Assembly (NCBI GenBank): GCA_016933115.1
Contig: JAFGBL010000232.1
Coordinates: 1-59,124 of the forward strand
Direction: 5' to 3'
Source of the DNA: Bacteroidales bacterium
GTDB lineage: Bacteria; Bacteroidota; Bacteroidia; Bacteroidales; JAADJA01
DNA length: 59,124 nt
Shown: positions 38,627 through 49,543 of the stretch, piece by piece
Layout: each line of letters opens with the position of its first letter
Numbering within the stretch: position 1 is the first letter of the stretch
Notes under the pieces: model-generated
What the model saw: the letters and a program-made list of their open reading frames with translations, nothing else
Database searches by the model: none
Told to the model about the DNA's origin: nothing
Translations under genes and position numbers: made by a program

Positions 38627-41389
38627 TTAAAGTTCAAGTTCCATTTGAGAAGCGCTATCCGGTCCTGGCTTTTTGGTTTTCTTTTTCACTTCGCTTTTTA
38701 AGATTTCCGTTGCTTCCTCTTTATCGGCTTCTTCCTGATCCATTACCTGATTTTCACTTTGTTCAGGATGAATATCTTCCGAAGCAAATTCGTCCATTAC
38801 TTCTTCACCCGCAAGTTCCTGTTCCAAATCGTCAGGTCCTTGTACAGGTATTTCATAGGGCAATGGTTCAATAAATTCCACTTTACTGATGGCTTTTGTG
38901 GTGATCCTTTTCCCTTTGGCCTTCACTCCTTTCACTCCAATAAATTCCTCCACATTGATGACCAGATCGGGAATTTCTTTCTCATTTTTCTCCTTATCAA
39001 AAAATATCTTAAGCTGCGGCCTGAAATCAAGACTCTGGGCTATCAGGTAATTACCTTCCTGATCTCCAATAAAATCAATTTTTTTGTTCAGGTTGTTCTC
39101 TGCCTCCACCTGGAATCGTTTGATGTAGAAGAACTCCTGAGCTGCATCGAAATATACCGGTGTAATGATCTTTCGCGGATCGAGCTTTTCAATAATAATC
39201 ATATCCTCTTCAAAATGATTGGAAAGGTCGTAATTCATCAATTTATAATAACCCGATTTCTGGATGGTGAGTATCTTGTCGTCCGATTTGAACGCTCCGA
39301 TATATTTTCCCCGTTCCTCCGTATTAAGCCTTTTGACCGTATCATCGTACCATATATCACGGGCGCCCAGCGTAGAAACGCCTTCTTCCCGTTTTACAAT
39401 ATTTCGGATCGCATGTCTTGAAATAATATTACCCTGTGAACCCTTACCCTTGATATCAAGCTGGCTGAAATCGTATTCGAACGACAACTTGCGCAGCTTG
39501 GGTTTTGGGCTTAGGAAAACCTTTACTACTTCCGCTTCACCATTTGGATTGGCGCTGAAGTACAACACTTTCGAATCCTTGTTGCCGCGGGTCACATCAT
39601 ATTCCTTGTCGCGGGTGACTGAGGTAACGGCAAACCGTTTCACCCTGGCCGGGCCTTTCCGGCCGTCGCGGAAGATCATGTTGTAAATAGTCCGGTCATC
39701 GTTTTTCTGGTACACATCTACATGAATGACATTGTGCCCGACAAATGTTTTAGCAGCGACTTTTGTTACCATAAAAGTTCCGTCAGACCTGAACACTATG
39801 ATGTCGTCGATGTCGGAGCAATCGCAAATGTATTCGTCTCGGCGGAGGGAAGTGCCGGCAAAGCCTTCTTCCCGGTTGAGGTATAATTTTTGGGTAGCAG
39901 CAGCCACGCGGGTAGCTTCGATCACATCGAAATTTCTGATCTCGGTTTTGCGTTCCCTTCCGGGGCCGTATTTCTTATTGATCTGCCTGAAATAGTTGAT
40001 GGCATAATCGATCAGGTGCTCCAGGTGGTTGTCAACCTCTTCAATTTCCAATTCAATACCCTTGATGATATCGTCGGCCTTGAAGGAGTTGAATTTTGAA
40101 ATCCGTTTGATCTTGATTTCGGTCAGCCGGATGATATCATCTTCGGTGATATCGCGATGGAAAAGCTTCCGGTAGGGTTTCAATCCCTTATCAATGGCTT
40201 CGATAACGGCTTCCCAGGTTTCGCACTCTTCAATTTTGCGGTAAATCTTTTTTTCGATGAAAATTTTTTCCAGGGACGAAAAATGCCATTGTTCAAGCAA
40301 TTCGGCTTTCCTGATATCGAGCTCCATTTTGAGCAGTTCCACCGTATTTTCGACCGAATTCTGCAAAATTTCCGTCACCCCGATAAATTTTGGTTTTCCG
40401 TCATCAATCACACAGGCATTGGGCGAAATGGACATTTCGCAACTGGTAAATGCGTATAGGGCATCGATGGTCTGATCGGGCGATACGTTGGGAGCCAGGT
40501 GTATCATGATCTCCACATTTTCAGCCGTGTTGTCGTCGATCTTCCTGATTTTGATTTTACCCTTGTCATTGGCTGCTACGATGGTATCGATCAAAGCAGT
40601 GGTAGTGGTTCCAAATGGAATTTCCGTAATAACAAGCGTTTTTTTATCCAGTTGGCTGATCTTTGCCCTGACCCTGACCCGGCCACCCCTTAGTCCGTCA
40701 CCGTATTTGCTCACATCGATCATCCCTCCGGTCTGGAAGTCGGGAAAAATTTCAAATTCTTTGTTCTGCAATATTTTGATCGCAGCATCGATAAGTTCGT
40801 TGAAATTATGGGGAAGAATTTTGGATGCCAGGCCAACGGCGATCCCTTCCACTCCCTGTGCCAGGAGCAGTGGAAATTTCACCGGTAAATTCACCGGTTC
40901 CTTGTTGCGGCCGTCATAGGAAGCTTTCCAGGTGGTTGTCTTGGGGTTGAACACTACTTCATTGGCAAATTTGGAGAGGCGGGCTTCAATATACCTGGGA
41001 GCGGCTGCGCTATCCCCGGTGAGCACGTTTCCCCAATTTCCCTGGGTTTCAATCAGTAAATCTTTCTGACCAAGCTGGACCAATGCATCACCTATGGAAG
41101 CATCGCCATGCGGGTGGTACTGCATGGTATTGCCGATGATGTTGGCCACTTTGTTGAACCGGCCGTCATCCAGGTTTTTCAAGGAATGCAAAATCCTGCG
41201 CTGAACCGGCTTCAGCCCGTCCTTCATATCAGGTACGGCCCGCTCCAGTATTACATAGGAAGCATAATCGAGGAACCAGTTCTCGTACATCCCACCCAGG
41301 TGAATGATTTTATGCGTATCACCTGCAGGTTGTTCCAAATCTTCCTGTTGTTCCTGTTCTAAACTTTCCTGATCTTCAAATTCTGACAT
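38627..41389 (-). CDS. parC: DNA topoisomerase IV / gyrase subunit A family
   Basis: YASYVILERAVPDMKDGLKPVQRRIL, NIIGNTMQYHPHGDASIGDALV, APRYIEARLS (catalytic Tyr); start chosen at MSEFEDQE (41389) rather than 41485. Confidence 0.9.
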   Translation of the reverse strand: MSEFEDQESLEQEQQEDLEQPAGDTHKIIHLGGMYENWFLDYASYVILERAVPDMKDGLKPVQRRILHSLKNLDDGRFNKVANIIGNTMQYHPHGDASIGDALVQLGQKDLLIETQGNWGNVLTGDSAAAPRYIEARLSKFANEVVFNPKTTTWKASYDGRNKEPVNLPVKFPLLLAQGVEGIAVGLASKILPHNFNELIDAAIKILQNKEFEIFPDFQTGGMIDVSKYGDGLRGGRVRVRAKISQLDKKTLVITEIPFGTTTTALIDTIVAANDKGKIKIRKIDDNTAENVEIMIHLAPNVSPDQTIDALYAFTSCEMSISPNACVIDDGKPKFIGVTEILQNSVENTVELLKMELDIRKAELLEQWHFSSLEKIFIEKKIYRKIEECETWEAVIEAIDKGLKPYRKLFHRDITEDDIIRLTEIKIKRISKFNSFKADDIIKGIELEIEEVDNHLEHLIDYAINYFRQINKKYGPGRERKTEIRNFDVIEATRVAAATQKLYLNREEGFAGTSLRRDEYICDCSDIDDIIVFRSDGTFMVTKVAAKTFVGHNVIHVDVYQKNDDRTIYNMIFRDGRKGPARVKRFAVTSVTRDKEYDVTRGNKDSKVLYFSANPNGEAEVVKVFLSPKPKLRKLSFEYDFSQLDIKGKGSQGNIISRHAIRNIVKREEGVSTLGARDIWYDDTVKRLNTEERGKYIGAFKSDDKILTIQKSGYYKLMNYDLSNHFEEDMIIIEKLDPRKIITPVYFDAAQEFFYIKRFQVEAENNLNKKIDFIGDQEGNYLIAQSLDFRPQLKIFFDKEKNEKEIPDLVINVEEFIGVKGVKAKGKRITTKAISKVEFIEPLPYEIPVQGPDDLEQELAGEEVMDEFASEDIHPEQSENQVMDQEEADKEEATEILKSEVKKKTKKPGPDSASQMELEL

Positions 41390-41430
41390 TTCCTCTGTTT
41401 TCTTATGAAGTATTACAATACCCTGAGCGC

Positions 41431-41460
41431 CAAAATTAAAAATAATATAATTTAAGCAAA
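41431..41460 (-). promoter_or_regulatory. Putative promoter for parC
   Basis: Reverse strand TTTG (41460-41457), 18-nt spacer, TAATTTTG (41438-41431). Confidence 0.5.
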
Positions 41461-41469
41461 AGTAGAGTA

Positions 41470-41498
41470 TTGAAAATTTATCCACTATTGTATATTTG
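41470..41498 (+). promoter_or_regulatory. Putative promoter for the endonuclease/phosphatase gene
   Basis: TTG (41470-41472), 18-nt spacer, TATATTTG (41491-41498). Confidence 0.5.
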
Positions 41499-41516
41499 CA
41501 ATTTTATATACAACTT

Positions 41517-42782
41517 ATGCGAATATTGATCATTGCGGGTTTACTAATCTCAAGCCTGTTTCTCCAGGCGCAGGATACCCTGAGGTTTATGCAATACAAC
41601 CTGCTCATGTACGGCAATGACTTTGGAGGGTGCAACCAGTCGAACAACAATCTGAACGACAAAAACCAATACCTCAATAAGATCGTGGAATATTTTCGGC
41701 CAGATGTGTTGACCGTGAATGAAATTTACAAAGCAGATTATATCCATGAATATTTAATGTCGAATGCCTTGAATGTTAACGGCGTTGATTATTTTGAAAA
41801 AGGCAATCCACCCAACCTGGCCAATTCCTACATTGTGAACCAGGTTTTTTACAACAAGGAAAAACTCTCTCTGGAATCGGACATTGTGATTGAAACAGGC
41901 GTTCGGGACATCGATATCTTTAAATTGAAATACCAGCCCGCCAATTCCGGTGATCCGGTATATATCCATTGCATAGTCGCCCACCTGAAAGCCGGAAACA
42001 GTTACGAAGATGAAATAGAACGCAGCAACGAGACCAACAAGTTAATGAATTACCTGAGCAACAGCAATGCATCTGGGAATTACCTGATGATGGGCGATTT
42101 TAATGTTTATTCAAGCTCGGAGCCTGCTTTTCAGAACCTGGTGAACTATCAGAACAATGAAGTCCGCTTTTACGATCCGATCAACCGATTGGGAGAATGG
42201 AACAATTTCTATGTATTTTCGGATGTACACACCCAATCGACCCATACCGACGGCGATTGCGCCTCGGGTGGTGGGATGGACGACCGTTTTGATTTCATCC
42301 TGGCTTCGGATGAGATCATTGATGGAACCAACAAAGCAAAATATGTGCCCGGGTCGTACCGCGCCATCGGACAGGATGGGGAGCATTTCAATAAGTCGCT
42401 GCTGGATTCGCCTCAGAATACAACTGTTCCGGTGGGTGTTCTGAACGCATTGTACGGCATGTCGGATCACCTTCCGGTTGTACTTGAACTGGCAGTCGGT
42501 GACAATGTGGGGATTTCACAAATAAATAACAAGGATTTCCGGGTATCGATCCTAAATCCTGTTTCCGACGGAATTGAATTACGGATTAAATCCAGTAAAC
42601 CTGTTCAACTGAATTTGGCTATCGTAAACTTGCAGGGACAAACTCTCACTCAGGAATTTTACGAGGGGCAGGGAACAGGTATTAAAAAACTAAGTATTTA
42701 CGGACTGCCTAAAGGAATCTACTTCCTCATCGTGAAGGACCGGAAAAAAGGATCATCCGCAATGAAATTCATGAAGTTCTAG
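41517..42782 (+). CDS. Endonuclease/exonuclease/phosphatase-family secreted protein with T9SS-like C-terminus
   Basis: LRFMQYNLLMYG, DVLTVNEIYK, LMMGDFNVYSS, MSDHLPVVLEL; C-terminal ...LSIYGLPKGIYFLIVKDRKKGSSAMKFMKF. Start at MRILIIAG. Confidence 0.85.
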   Translation: MRILIIAGLLISSLFLQAQDTLRFMQYNLLMYGNDFGGCNQSNNNLNDKNQYLNKIVEYFRPDVLTVNEIYKADYIHEYLMSNALNVNGVDYFEKGNPPNLANSYIVNQVFYNKEKLSLESDIVIETGVRDIDIFKLKYQPANSGDPVYIHCIVAHLKAGNSYEDEIERSNETNKLMNYLSNSNASGNYLMMGDFNVYSSSEPAFQNLVNYQNNEVRFYDPINRLGEWNNFYVFSDVHTQSTHTDGDCASGGGMDDRFDFILASDEIIDGTNKAKYVPGSYRAIGQDGEHFNKSLLDSPQNTTVPVGVLNALYGMSDHLPVVLELAVGDNVGISQINNKDFRVSILNPVSDGIELRIKSSKPVQLNLAIVNLQGQTLTQEFYEGQGTGIKKLSIYGLPKGIYFLIVKDRKKGSSAMKFMKF

Positions 42783-43143
42783 AAATTCTGTCTTTCAGGT
42801 TCAAAATAATCGATAATACCAATACCAAAAGGTAAAAGAACAGGGTCAAACGGTCAACCCAAAAAGTTGAAAAATCTATTCCTGTAAATCTTTCAAGCAG
42901 GAATTCGATATAAGAAGGTGGAAGGTTATGTTTCCCCAAATGTTGAAGTACCTGCCAGTGCCAGTCGGTGAACGGGCAATAACCGAATCCGTAAAAAATT
43001 CCTAAAATTGTCCAGGATGCCCCGGTAATCAACAACAGGGTCAGATTCAAAAGTCGTGTTTTTCTCCAGATCCATCCCGTTAAGTTAAACAAGATCAAAA
43101 GGGGATGAAAAACCGTAAAAAATATGTCTAATATTTTGAACAT
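42769..43143 (-). CDS. DUF2784-like membrane protein
   Basis: FHPLLILFNLTGWIWRKTR...YGFGYCPFTDWHWQVLQHLG...PPSYIEFLLERFTG. Confidence 0.75.
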   Translation of the reverse strand: MFKILDIFFTVFHPLLILFNLTGWIWRKTRLLNLTLLLITGASWTILGIFYGFGYCPFTDWHWQVLQHLGKHNLPPSYIEFLLERFTGIDFSTFWVDRLTLFFYLLVLVLSIILNLKDRISRTS

Positions 43144-43221
43144 TTGCCTTCCGATCGCATTATATAATGACAGATAATGATTAATTAGTAATTTTGCACC
43201 TCAATAGACAAAATAGTTTGT

Positions 43222-46065
43222 ATGGATAAATTTTCCTGGTTAAACAGTGGCGATCCATCCCAGATTGAGGAGTTATTTCAAAACTACAAAAAGAATCCCG
43301 CTTCTGTTGACGAAAGTTGGCAAAAATTCTTTGAGGGTTTCGAATTTGCACGAACTGATTACTCCAGCCAGAAAGGGGAACCCGAGCTTTATCCTTCCGA
43401 GTTTAAGGTAATCAGCCTGATTAACGGATACCGTCAACGGGGCCACTTGTTTACAAAAACAAACCCGGTTCGTACCCGACGAAAATATTCACCTACGTTA
43501 GCTATTGAAAATTTCGGCCTGACCGAATCCGACCTTAACAAGGAATTTCAGGCTGGAAGTGAAATTGGAATTGGTACGGCCAAATTAGTAGATATCATCG
43601 CTCACCTGGAAGATACTTATTGCCAGTCAGTAGGAGTGGAATACCTGTACATCCGAGAGCCAAGAGTTATTTCCTGGTTCAAGGAACAGATGGAAAAAAC
43701 CAAAAACAGTTACGCATTTACACTGGCTGACAGAAAATACATTTTCAAGCATTTGAGCCGTGCTGTTCTGTTTGAGAAGTTTATCCATAAAAAATTTCCG
43801 GGACAAAAAAGATTTTCATTGGAAGGAGCCGAAACCCTGATCCCGGCCCTGGATGCCATCATGGAAAAAGGGGCCGAACTGGGGACTAAGGAATTCATTA
43901 TCGGAATGCCTCACCGGGGCCGGCTGAATGTTCTGGCCAACATCATGAAAAAACCTTTCCACAATATTTTCAGTGAATTTGAAGGAAAGGAATATGAGGA
44001 CGAATCGCTATTGGGAGATGTTAAATACCACCTCGGATTTGTATCGGACAGGGAAACAACAACAGGGAAAAAGGTAAAGCTGACGTTGTCGCCCAATCCT
44101 TCGCACCTTGAAGCAGTCGACCCGGTTGTTCAGGGTATTGCACGGGCAAAAATCGACCAGGAATATAACAACGACTATGACAAGGTCTGTCCGATCCTGA
44201 TCCATGGAGATGCATCCATTGCCGGCCAGGGAATTGTTTACGAAGTGGTGCAGATGTCAGGGCTTTCAGGTTATAAAACCGGTGGCACGGTTCACCTGGT
44301 GATCAACAACCAGGTAGGGTTTACCACTAACTACCTGGATGCCAGAACAAGTACCTATTGTACGGATGTCGCCAAAACCATCCTGGCTCCGGTGTTTCAT
44401 GTAAACGGTGACGATGCCGAAGCCGTTGTTTACACCATCCAATTAGCCATGGAATACCGGGCTAAATTCAACAACGATGTGTTTATAGATATTCTGTGTT
44501 ACAGGAAATACGGCCACAACGAAGGTGATGAGCCCCGGTTCACCCAACCCCTCCTTTATAAGATCATCGAAAACCATCCCGATCCCATGCAAATTTATAG
44601 GGAAAAATTGACTGAACTGGGAATCATCAGCAAAAAGGAAGCTGAAGCAATTGCTGAAAATATCTATGAAGTATTTGAAAAGAATCTTGCCGAATCCAAA
44701 CAAACAGAAAAGGTAAACATAACCTTCATACAGGACAAATGGAAAGGCATACGAAAGGCTAAAAGCGAAGATTTCGAATCTTCGCCCAAAACAGGGGTCG
44801 AACGAAAAAAACTACTGGACTTAGGGAAAAAACTGGCGGTTGTTCCCAAAGATTTAAAATTGTTCCGTAAGATCATCCGTTTGCAGGAATCGAGGATGGA
44901 AATGGTAGAAAAAGGTGAATTTGACTGGGCCATGGGAGAACTTTTGGCTTATGCCACTTTGCTGGATGAGGGAGTCAGGGTGCGACTTAGCGGCCAGGAT
45001 TCCGCCAGGGGTACTTTTTCGCACAGGCATTCGGTATTGCGAATTGAAGACTCGGAAGAAGAGTTTGTCCCGCTTCATCATCTCAGTAAAAAACAAGCCA
45101 AATTTGAAGTGTATAATTCACCCCTTTCAGAATATGGTGTTTTGGGATTTGAATACGGATATTCATGCCTCACACCCGAAAGCCTGACCATCTGGGAGGC
45201 TCAATTCGGTGATTTTAACAATGGCGGCCAAATAATTTTTGATCAATTCCTTAGCAGTGCTGAAGATAAATGGAATGTGATGAACGACCTGGTTATCTTT
45301 TTACCGCATGGGTTCGAAGGACAGGGGCCTGAACATTCAAGCGCCAGGATGGAACGGTTTTTAACACTTTGTGCCGAAAATAATATGCAGATTGTCAATT
45401 GTACCACACCGGCTAATTTGTTCCATACGCTAAGAAGGCAGTTTTACAGGCCTTTCCGAAAGCCAATGATCATATTTACTCCTAAAAGCCTCTTGAGGCA
45501 TGCAAGGTGTACATCAAAAACGGAAGATTTTACCACAGGCGGATTTAAAGAGGTGATAGACGATGATACTGCCGACCCGCAAAAAATAGCCAAACTTGTT
45601 TTCTGTAACGGTAAGGTTTATTACGATCTGCTGGAAGAAAAAGAGAAACTTAAAAACGAAAACATTGCCCTTATCCGTGTTGAACAGCTTTATCCACTTC
45701 CCAAGAAACAGATCAGCGATTTGATCGCAAAGTATAAAAATGCCGATGTTATGCTTTGGGTGCAGGAAGAGCCTTACAATATGGGGGCATGGCCATTTAT
45801 TCACTTGGAACTGCACGACCTCCCGCTGAAGGTGATTGCCAGGCCGGCTAGCGGAAGCCCGGCTACCGGTTCAAGCAAATTCCACTTTATTACGCAACGG
45901 AAAATCATTGAAAAGACATTCCATGAATGTATCTGCCCAAATATTGACAAGGAATGTAAGATGGTTTGCATCGGAAACCGCTGGAAATCTTTCGAGGAAG
46001 AACTCGAATCGCTGAAAGTCGATATGATTGATAGTAAAACAATATCTGCTGAAAAAAGCATATAA
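43222..46065 (+). CDS. sucA: 2-oxoglutarate dehydrogenase E1 component
   Basis: MPHRGRLNVLANIMKKP, HGDASIAGQGIVYE, YRKYGHNEGDEP, SGQDSARGTFSHRH. Confidence 0.96.
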   Translation: MDKFSWLNSGDPSQIEELFQNYKKNPASVDESWQKFFEGFEFARTDYSSQKGEPELYPSEFKVISLINGYRQRGHLFTKTNPVRTRRKYSPTLAIENFGLTESDLNKEFQAGSEIGIGTAKLVDIIAHLEDTYCQSVGVEYLYIREPRVISWFKEQMEKTKNSYAFTLADRKYIFKHLSRAVLFEKFIHKKFPGQKRFSLEGAETLIPALDAIMEKGAELGTKEFIIGMPHRGRLNVLANIMKKPFHNIFSEFEGKEYEDESLLGDVKYHLGFVSDRETTTGKKVKLTLSPNPSHLEAVDPVVQGIARAKIDQEYNNDYDKVCPILIHGDASIAGQGIVYEVVQMSGLSGYKTGGTVHLVINNQVGFTTNYLDARTSTYCTDVAKTILAPVFHVNGDDAEAVVYTIQLAMEYRAKFNNDVFIDILCYRKYGHNEGDEPRFTQPLLYKIIENHPDPMQIYREKLTELGIISKKEAEAIAENIYEVFEKNLAESKQTEKVNITFIQDKWKGIRKAKSEDFESSPKTGVERKKLLDLGKKLAVVPKDLKLFRKIIRLQESRMEMVEKGEFDWAMGELLAYATLLDEGVRVRLSGQDSARGTFSHRHSVLRIEDSEEEFVPLHHLSKKQAKFEVYNSPLSEYGVLGFEYGYSCLTPESLTIWEAQFGDFNNGGQIIFDQFLSSAEDKWNVMNDLVIFLPHGFEGQGPEHSSARMERFLTLCAENNMQIVNCTTPANLFHTLRRQFYRPFRKPMIIFTPKSLLRHARCTSKTEDFTTGGFKEVIDDDTADPQKIAKLVFCNGKVYYDLLEEKEKLKNENIALIRVEQLYPLPKKQISDLIAKYKNADVMLWVQEEPYNMGAWPFIHLELHDLPLKVIARPASGSPATGSSKFHFITQRKIIEKTFHECICPNIDKECKMVCIGNRWKSFEEELESLKVDMIDSKTISAEKSI

Positions 46066-46299
46066 AATTAAATTCTAAACAACATCTTGTGCGTGCTAAC
46101 ATTTATTATGAGGTTTTTATAACTCTTTGTGTCCTGGAGTTTTTGTGACCTTAAAAATTTAATCACAAAACACTAAGAAACATCAGGTTTTACGAAATGA
46201 AACATATTAAAGCAGGATTTACAATTATGGTAATTTAAACTATAAGAAAATTTTAAATTATATTAGGTCTCAATATTGATGGCCGCAAAAATTAGTTAC

Positions 46300-46329
46300 T
46301 TGTTTATGGTTGTTGAATGCTTAATTTTG
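46300..46329 (+). promoter_or_regulatory. Putative promoter for odhB
   Basis: TTG (46300-46302), 19-nt spacer, TAATTTTG (46322-46329). Confidence 0.5.
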
Positions 46330-46389
46330 TTAAATATTTTACCGATGGTATCCCTTCGGGAGGATTTTAGATTTAGAAATTAAAAAATT

Positions 46390-47724
46390 ATGATAGAAAT
46401 AAAAGTTCCTTCACCGGGTGAGTCGATCACCGAAGTTCAGATAGCCAACTGGTTGGTGAGTGATGGTGATTTCGTGGAAAAGGACCAGGAAATCGTTGAA
46501 ATCGATTCTGACAAGGCAACACTCAGCATCAGTGCCGAGGAAGACGGCAAGATAAATATTCAGGTCAGGGAAGGTGAAACAGTTGAAGTCGGGGCCGTCA
46601 TTGCGAAAATCGACACCAGTGTGAAGGGCGAAGCCAAAAAACCGGAAACCGGGGAGAAGAAACAAGAAACAAGTGAAAAAAAACAAGTAAAGGAAACGCC
46701 AGAGGAGAAGAAGGCTGAACCTGAAGAAAAAAAACAAGAACCAGGTGAAAAGAAGCAAGAGCCAGGTGAAAAGAAACAAGATCCAGGTGAAAAGAAACAA
46801 GTTGGAGAGCAGTCAGATGCCGGTTTGAATATTTCTCCTCTGGCGAAAAAGCTGATGCAGGAAAACAATGTTTCGGAAACCGATTTCGTCAATTTCCTCA
46901 AAAGTTACCGCATTGGTAAGAAAGATGTTGAATTCTACCTTTCGAATAAGGAAACCACTTCCTCGGCATCGGCTACTTCAACATGGGGTGGAACCCGCGA
47001 TTCGGAACGAAAAAAAATGAGCACCCTCCGCTTAAAAGTTTCCGAAAGACTAGTGGCGGTGAAAAATGAAACCGCCATGCTCACCACGTTCAACGAAGTG
47101 AACATGACACCGATTTTTGAAATCCGGAAAAAATACAAAGATATTTTTAAGGAAAAATTCGGAGTATCATTGGGATTCATGTCGTTTTTTACAAAGGCTG
47201 TGACCGAGGCCCTGAATATCGTTCCGGGTGTAAATGCCCAGTTGGATGGCAATGAAATTGTGTATCACAATTATGCCGATATCGGTATTGCAGTCAGTTC
47301 ACCCAAAGGCCTTATGGTTCCTGTCCTCCGTAACGCAGAGCAAATGAGCTTTGCTGAAATTGAACTCAATATAAAGGAACTGGCCAATAAGGCAAGAACC
47401 AATAAAATTACCATCGATGAGATGACAGGTGGTACATTCACAATTACAAACGGTGGAGTATTCGGCAGCATGCTTTCCACACCAATCATCAATCCGCCCC
47501 AAGGGGCCATACTTGGTATGCACAACATCGTTGATCGGCCCATTGCAGTGAACGGGAAAGTAGAAATCCATCCCATCATGTATGTTGCCCTTTCTTACGA
47601 TCACCGCATTATCGACGGAAGGGAATCGGTCACTTTTCTGTTGAATGTTAAGGAAATGCTGGAAAACCCGACGAAGATGCTGTTTGGGGAGAAAGAGCCG
47701 GTGGAAGGATTACTGGGATTATAA
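46390..47724 (+). CDS. odhB: 2-oxoglutarate dehydrogenase E2 (dihydrolipoyllysine succinyltransferase)
   Basis: Lipoyl domain ([11 protein letters not shown]), peripheral-subunit-binding domain, catalytic domain ([15 protein letters not shown]). Confidence 0.95.
   Translation: MIEIKVPSPGESITEVQIANWLVSDGDFVEKDQEIVEIDSDKATLSISAEEDGKINIQVREGETVEVGAVIAKIDTSVKGEAKKPETGEKKQETSEKKQVKETPEEKKAEPEEKKQEPGEKKQEPGEKKQDPGEKKQVGEQSDAGLNISPLAKKLMQENNVSETDFVNFLKSYRIGKKDVEFYLSNKETTSSASATSTWGGTRDSERKKMSTLRLKVSERLVAVKNETAMLTTFNEVNMTPIFEIRKKYKDIFKEKFGVSLGFMSFFTKAVTEALNIVPGVNAQLDGNEIVYHNYADIGIAVSSPKGLMVPVLRNAEQMSFAEIELNIKELANKARTNKITIDEMTGGTFTITNGGVFGSMLSTPIINPPQGAILGMHNIVDRPIAVNGKVEIHPIMYVALSYDHRIIDGRESVTFLLNVKEMLENPTKMLFGEKEPVEGLLGL
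46741..46803 (+). repeat. 21-bp tandem repeat (three near-identical units) in odhB linker
   Basis: ccaggtgaaaagaarcaagak repeated at 46741, 46762 and 46783, encoding [21 protein letters not shown]; a degenerate unit lies upstream. Confidence 0.92.
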
Positions 47725-47734
47725 TAAAATAAAA

Positions 47735-49324
47735 ATGCAAAAGAAAGTCGATTTCCTGGTTATCGGGTCCGGTATTGCCGGCCTCAGCTTTGCGATCAAA
47801 GTGGCAGATCATGGCAAGGTATGCATTGTAACAAAGGATAAAGTTGAAGAAACAGCCACCAAATATGCACAAGGCGGCATTGCGGCTGTGATGTACCCGC
47901 CGGATACCCACGAAAAGCATATCCGCGACACCCTTATTGCCGGAGATGACCTGAATAACGAAGAGATAGTCAGGATCACCATCACCGAATCAACTGACCG
48001 GGTTCAGGAATTGATTGACTGGGGTACCGAATTCGACAAGGAAGCTTCGGGGAAATATGAACTGGCTAAGGAAGGCGGCCATTCTGAGTTCAGGGTATTG
48101 CACCACAAGGACAGTACCGGGGCTGAGATCGTCAGGGCATTGGTGAAAAAAGCCCAAAATCATCCGAACATTGAAATCCTTGAAAATCATTTTGCCATCG
48201 AAGTGCTGACCCAGCACCAGTTGGGTATGGGTGTATCAAGGGGAACAGCGGGGATACAGTGCTACGGGGCTTATGTCCTCAGCCCCGATTCGGGTGAGGT
48301 CATGACCATCCTATCAAAAATTACCCTGTTGGCAACCGGAGGTGCCGGAAATGTTTATAACACAACCACAAATCCCGATATTGCCACAGGTGATGGCGTT
48401 GCCATGGCTTTTAGGGCAAAAGGCATTATCGAAAACATGGAGTTCGTCCAGTTCCATCCCACTTCACTTTATAATGCGAATGAACGCCCATCCTTTTTGA
48501 TTACTGAAGCTTTGAGAGGTTTTGGTGCCATCCTGAAAACAAGGAAAGGAGTTGAGTTCATGCAGAAATATGATGAGCGGGAATCGCTGGCGCCAAGGGA
48601 TATAGTGGCCCGGGCCATCGATACGGAAATGAAACTGAGTGGTGATGAATATGTTTACCTCGATGCCCGCCACCTGAATAAAAATGATCTGATCGAACAT
48701 TTCCCGACCATTTATGCCAAGTGCCTTACCATAGGGATCGATATCACCAAGGATATGATCCCGGTTGTACCGGCTGCCCATTATATGTGCGGGGGGATCA
48801 AGGTGGATAAAAATGCCAGGTCATCAATCGAAAACCTTTTTGCATCCGGCGAGTGTGCATCCACCGGATTACACGGAGCCAACCGGCTGGCATCCAATTC
48901 CCTGCTCGAATCTGCCGTATTTTCACACCGCGCTGCAATGGACGCCCTTGAAAAAGTGAAATCCATTAGCTATTGCGAAAAAATCCCTGACTGGGATGCA
49001 GAGGGAACGGTTCTGAATGAAGAGATGATCCTAATCACCCAAACTACCCGGGAACTTCAATCCATCATGTCGAATTATGTGGGGATTGTGCGGTCGGATT
49101 TACGACTGCAAAGAGCACTGGACAGGCTGGAGATCATCTATCGGGAAACGGAAGAACTATATAATAAATCCATTATCAGTGTTCAGATCTGCGAATTGAG
49201 AAATTTGATTAACATCGCGTACCTTATCATCAAAATGGCTCAATTGCGGAAAGAGAGCCGCGGATTGCATTACTCGATTGATTATCCCGAAAAGGCTCCT
49301 ATGAAAATGAATTCCAGAAGATGA
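47735..49324 (+). CDS. nadB: L-aspartate oxidase
   Basis: DFLVIGSGIAGLSFAIKVAD, KYAQGGIAAV, EFVQFHPTSLY, GECASTGLHGANRLASNSLLE; start at MQKKVDF rather than 47645. Confidence 0.95.
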   Translation: MQKKVDFLVIGSGIAGLSFAIKVADHGKVCIVTKDKVEETATKYAQGGIAAVMYPPDTHEKHIRDTLIAGDDLNNEEIVRITITESTDRVQELIDWGTEFDKEASGKYELAKEGGHSEFRVLHHKDSTGAEIVRALVKKAQNHPNIEILENHFAIEVLTQHQLGMGVSRGTAGIQCYGAYVLSPDSGEVMTILSKITLLATGGAGNVYNTTTNPDIATGDGVAMAFRAKGIIENMEFVQFHPTSLYNANERPSFLITEALRGFGAILKTRKGVEFMQKYDERESLAPRDIVARAIDTEMKLSGDEYVYLDARHLNKNDLIEHFPTIYAKCLTIGIDITKDMIPVVPAAHYMCGGIKVDKNARSSIENLFASGECASTGLHGANRLASNSLLESAVFSHRAAMDALEKVKSISYCEKIPDWDAEGTVLNEEMILITQTTRELQSIMSNYVGIVRSDLRLQRALDRLEIIYRETEELYNKSIISVQICELRNLINIAYLIIKMAQLRKESRGLHYSIDYPEKAPMKMNSRR

Positions 49325-49543
49325 GGAAGAAGTCCCAATTCCGATAGCTATCCGAACAAAATACCAAATACCTAGGATCCAGATCAAAGAAAATAGAGGT
49401 TTGGAAGTATTAAATAAGATATTGGAATGGCTAACTTTATAATTGGAAAGGAATCTCGTTTCGAATTTATAATTTTGCCACTGAACCAAATTATGGGTTG
49501 AAATTGTTTGTATGTTTCAACAGCAATTACTAAAGATTTAATT

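Noticed and set aside
45837-45880. RPASGSPATGS segment of SucA as another palindrome insertion
   Set aside because: A similar small-residue segment is normal near the C-terminus of 2-oxoglutarate dehydrogenase E1.
46066-46389. Possible small gene or riboswitch in the 320-bp sucA-odhB gap
   Set aside because: AT-rich with stop codons in the frames I read and no recognisable aptamer; only the promoter-like TTG-N19-TAATTTTG is supportable.
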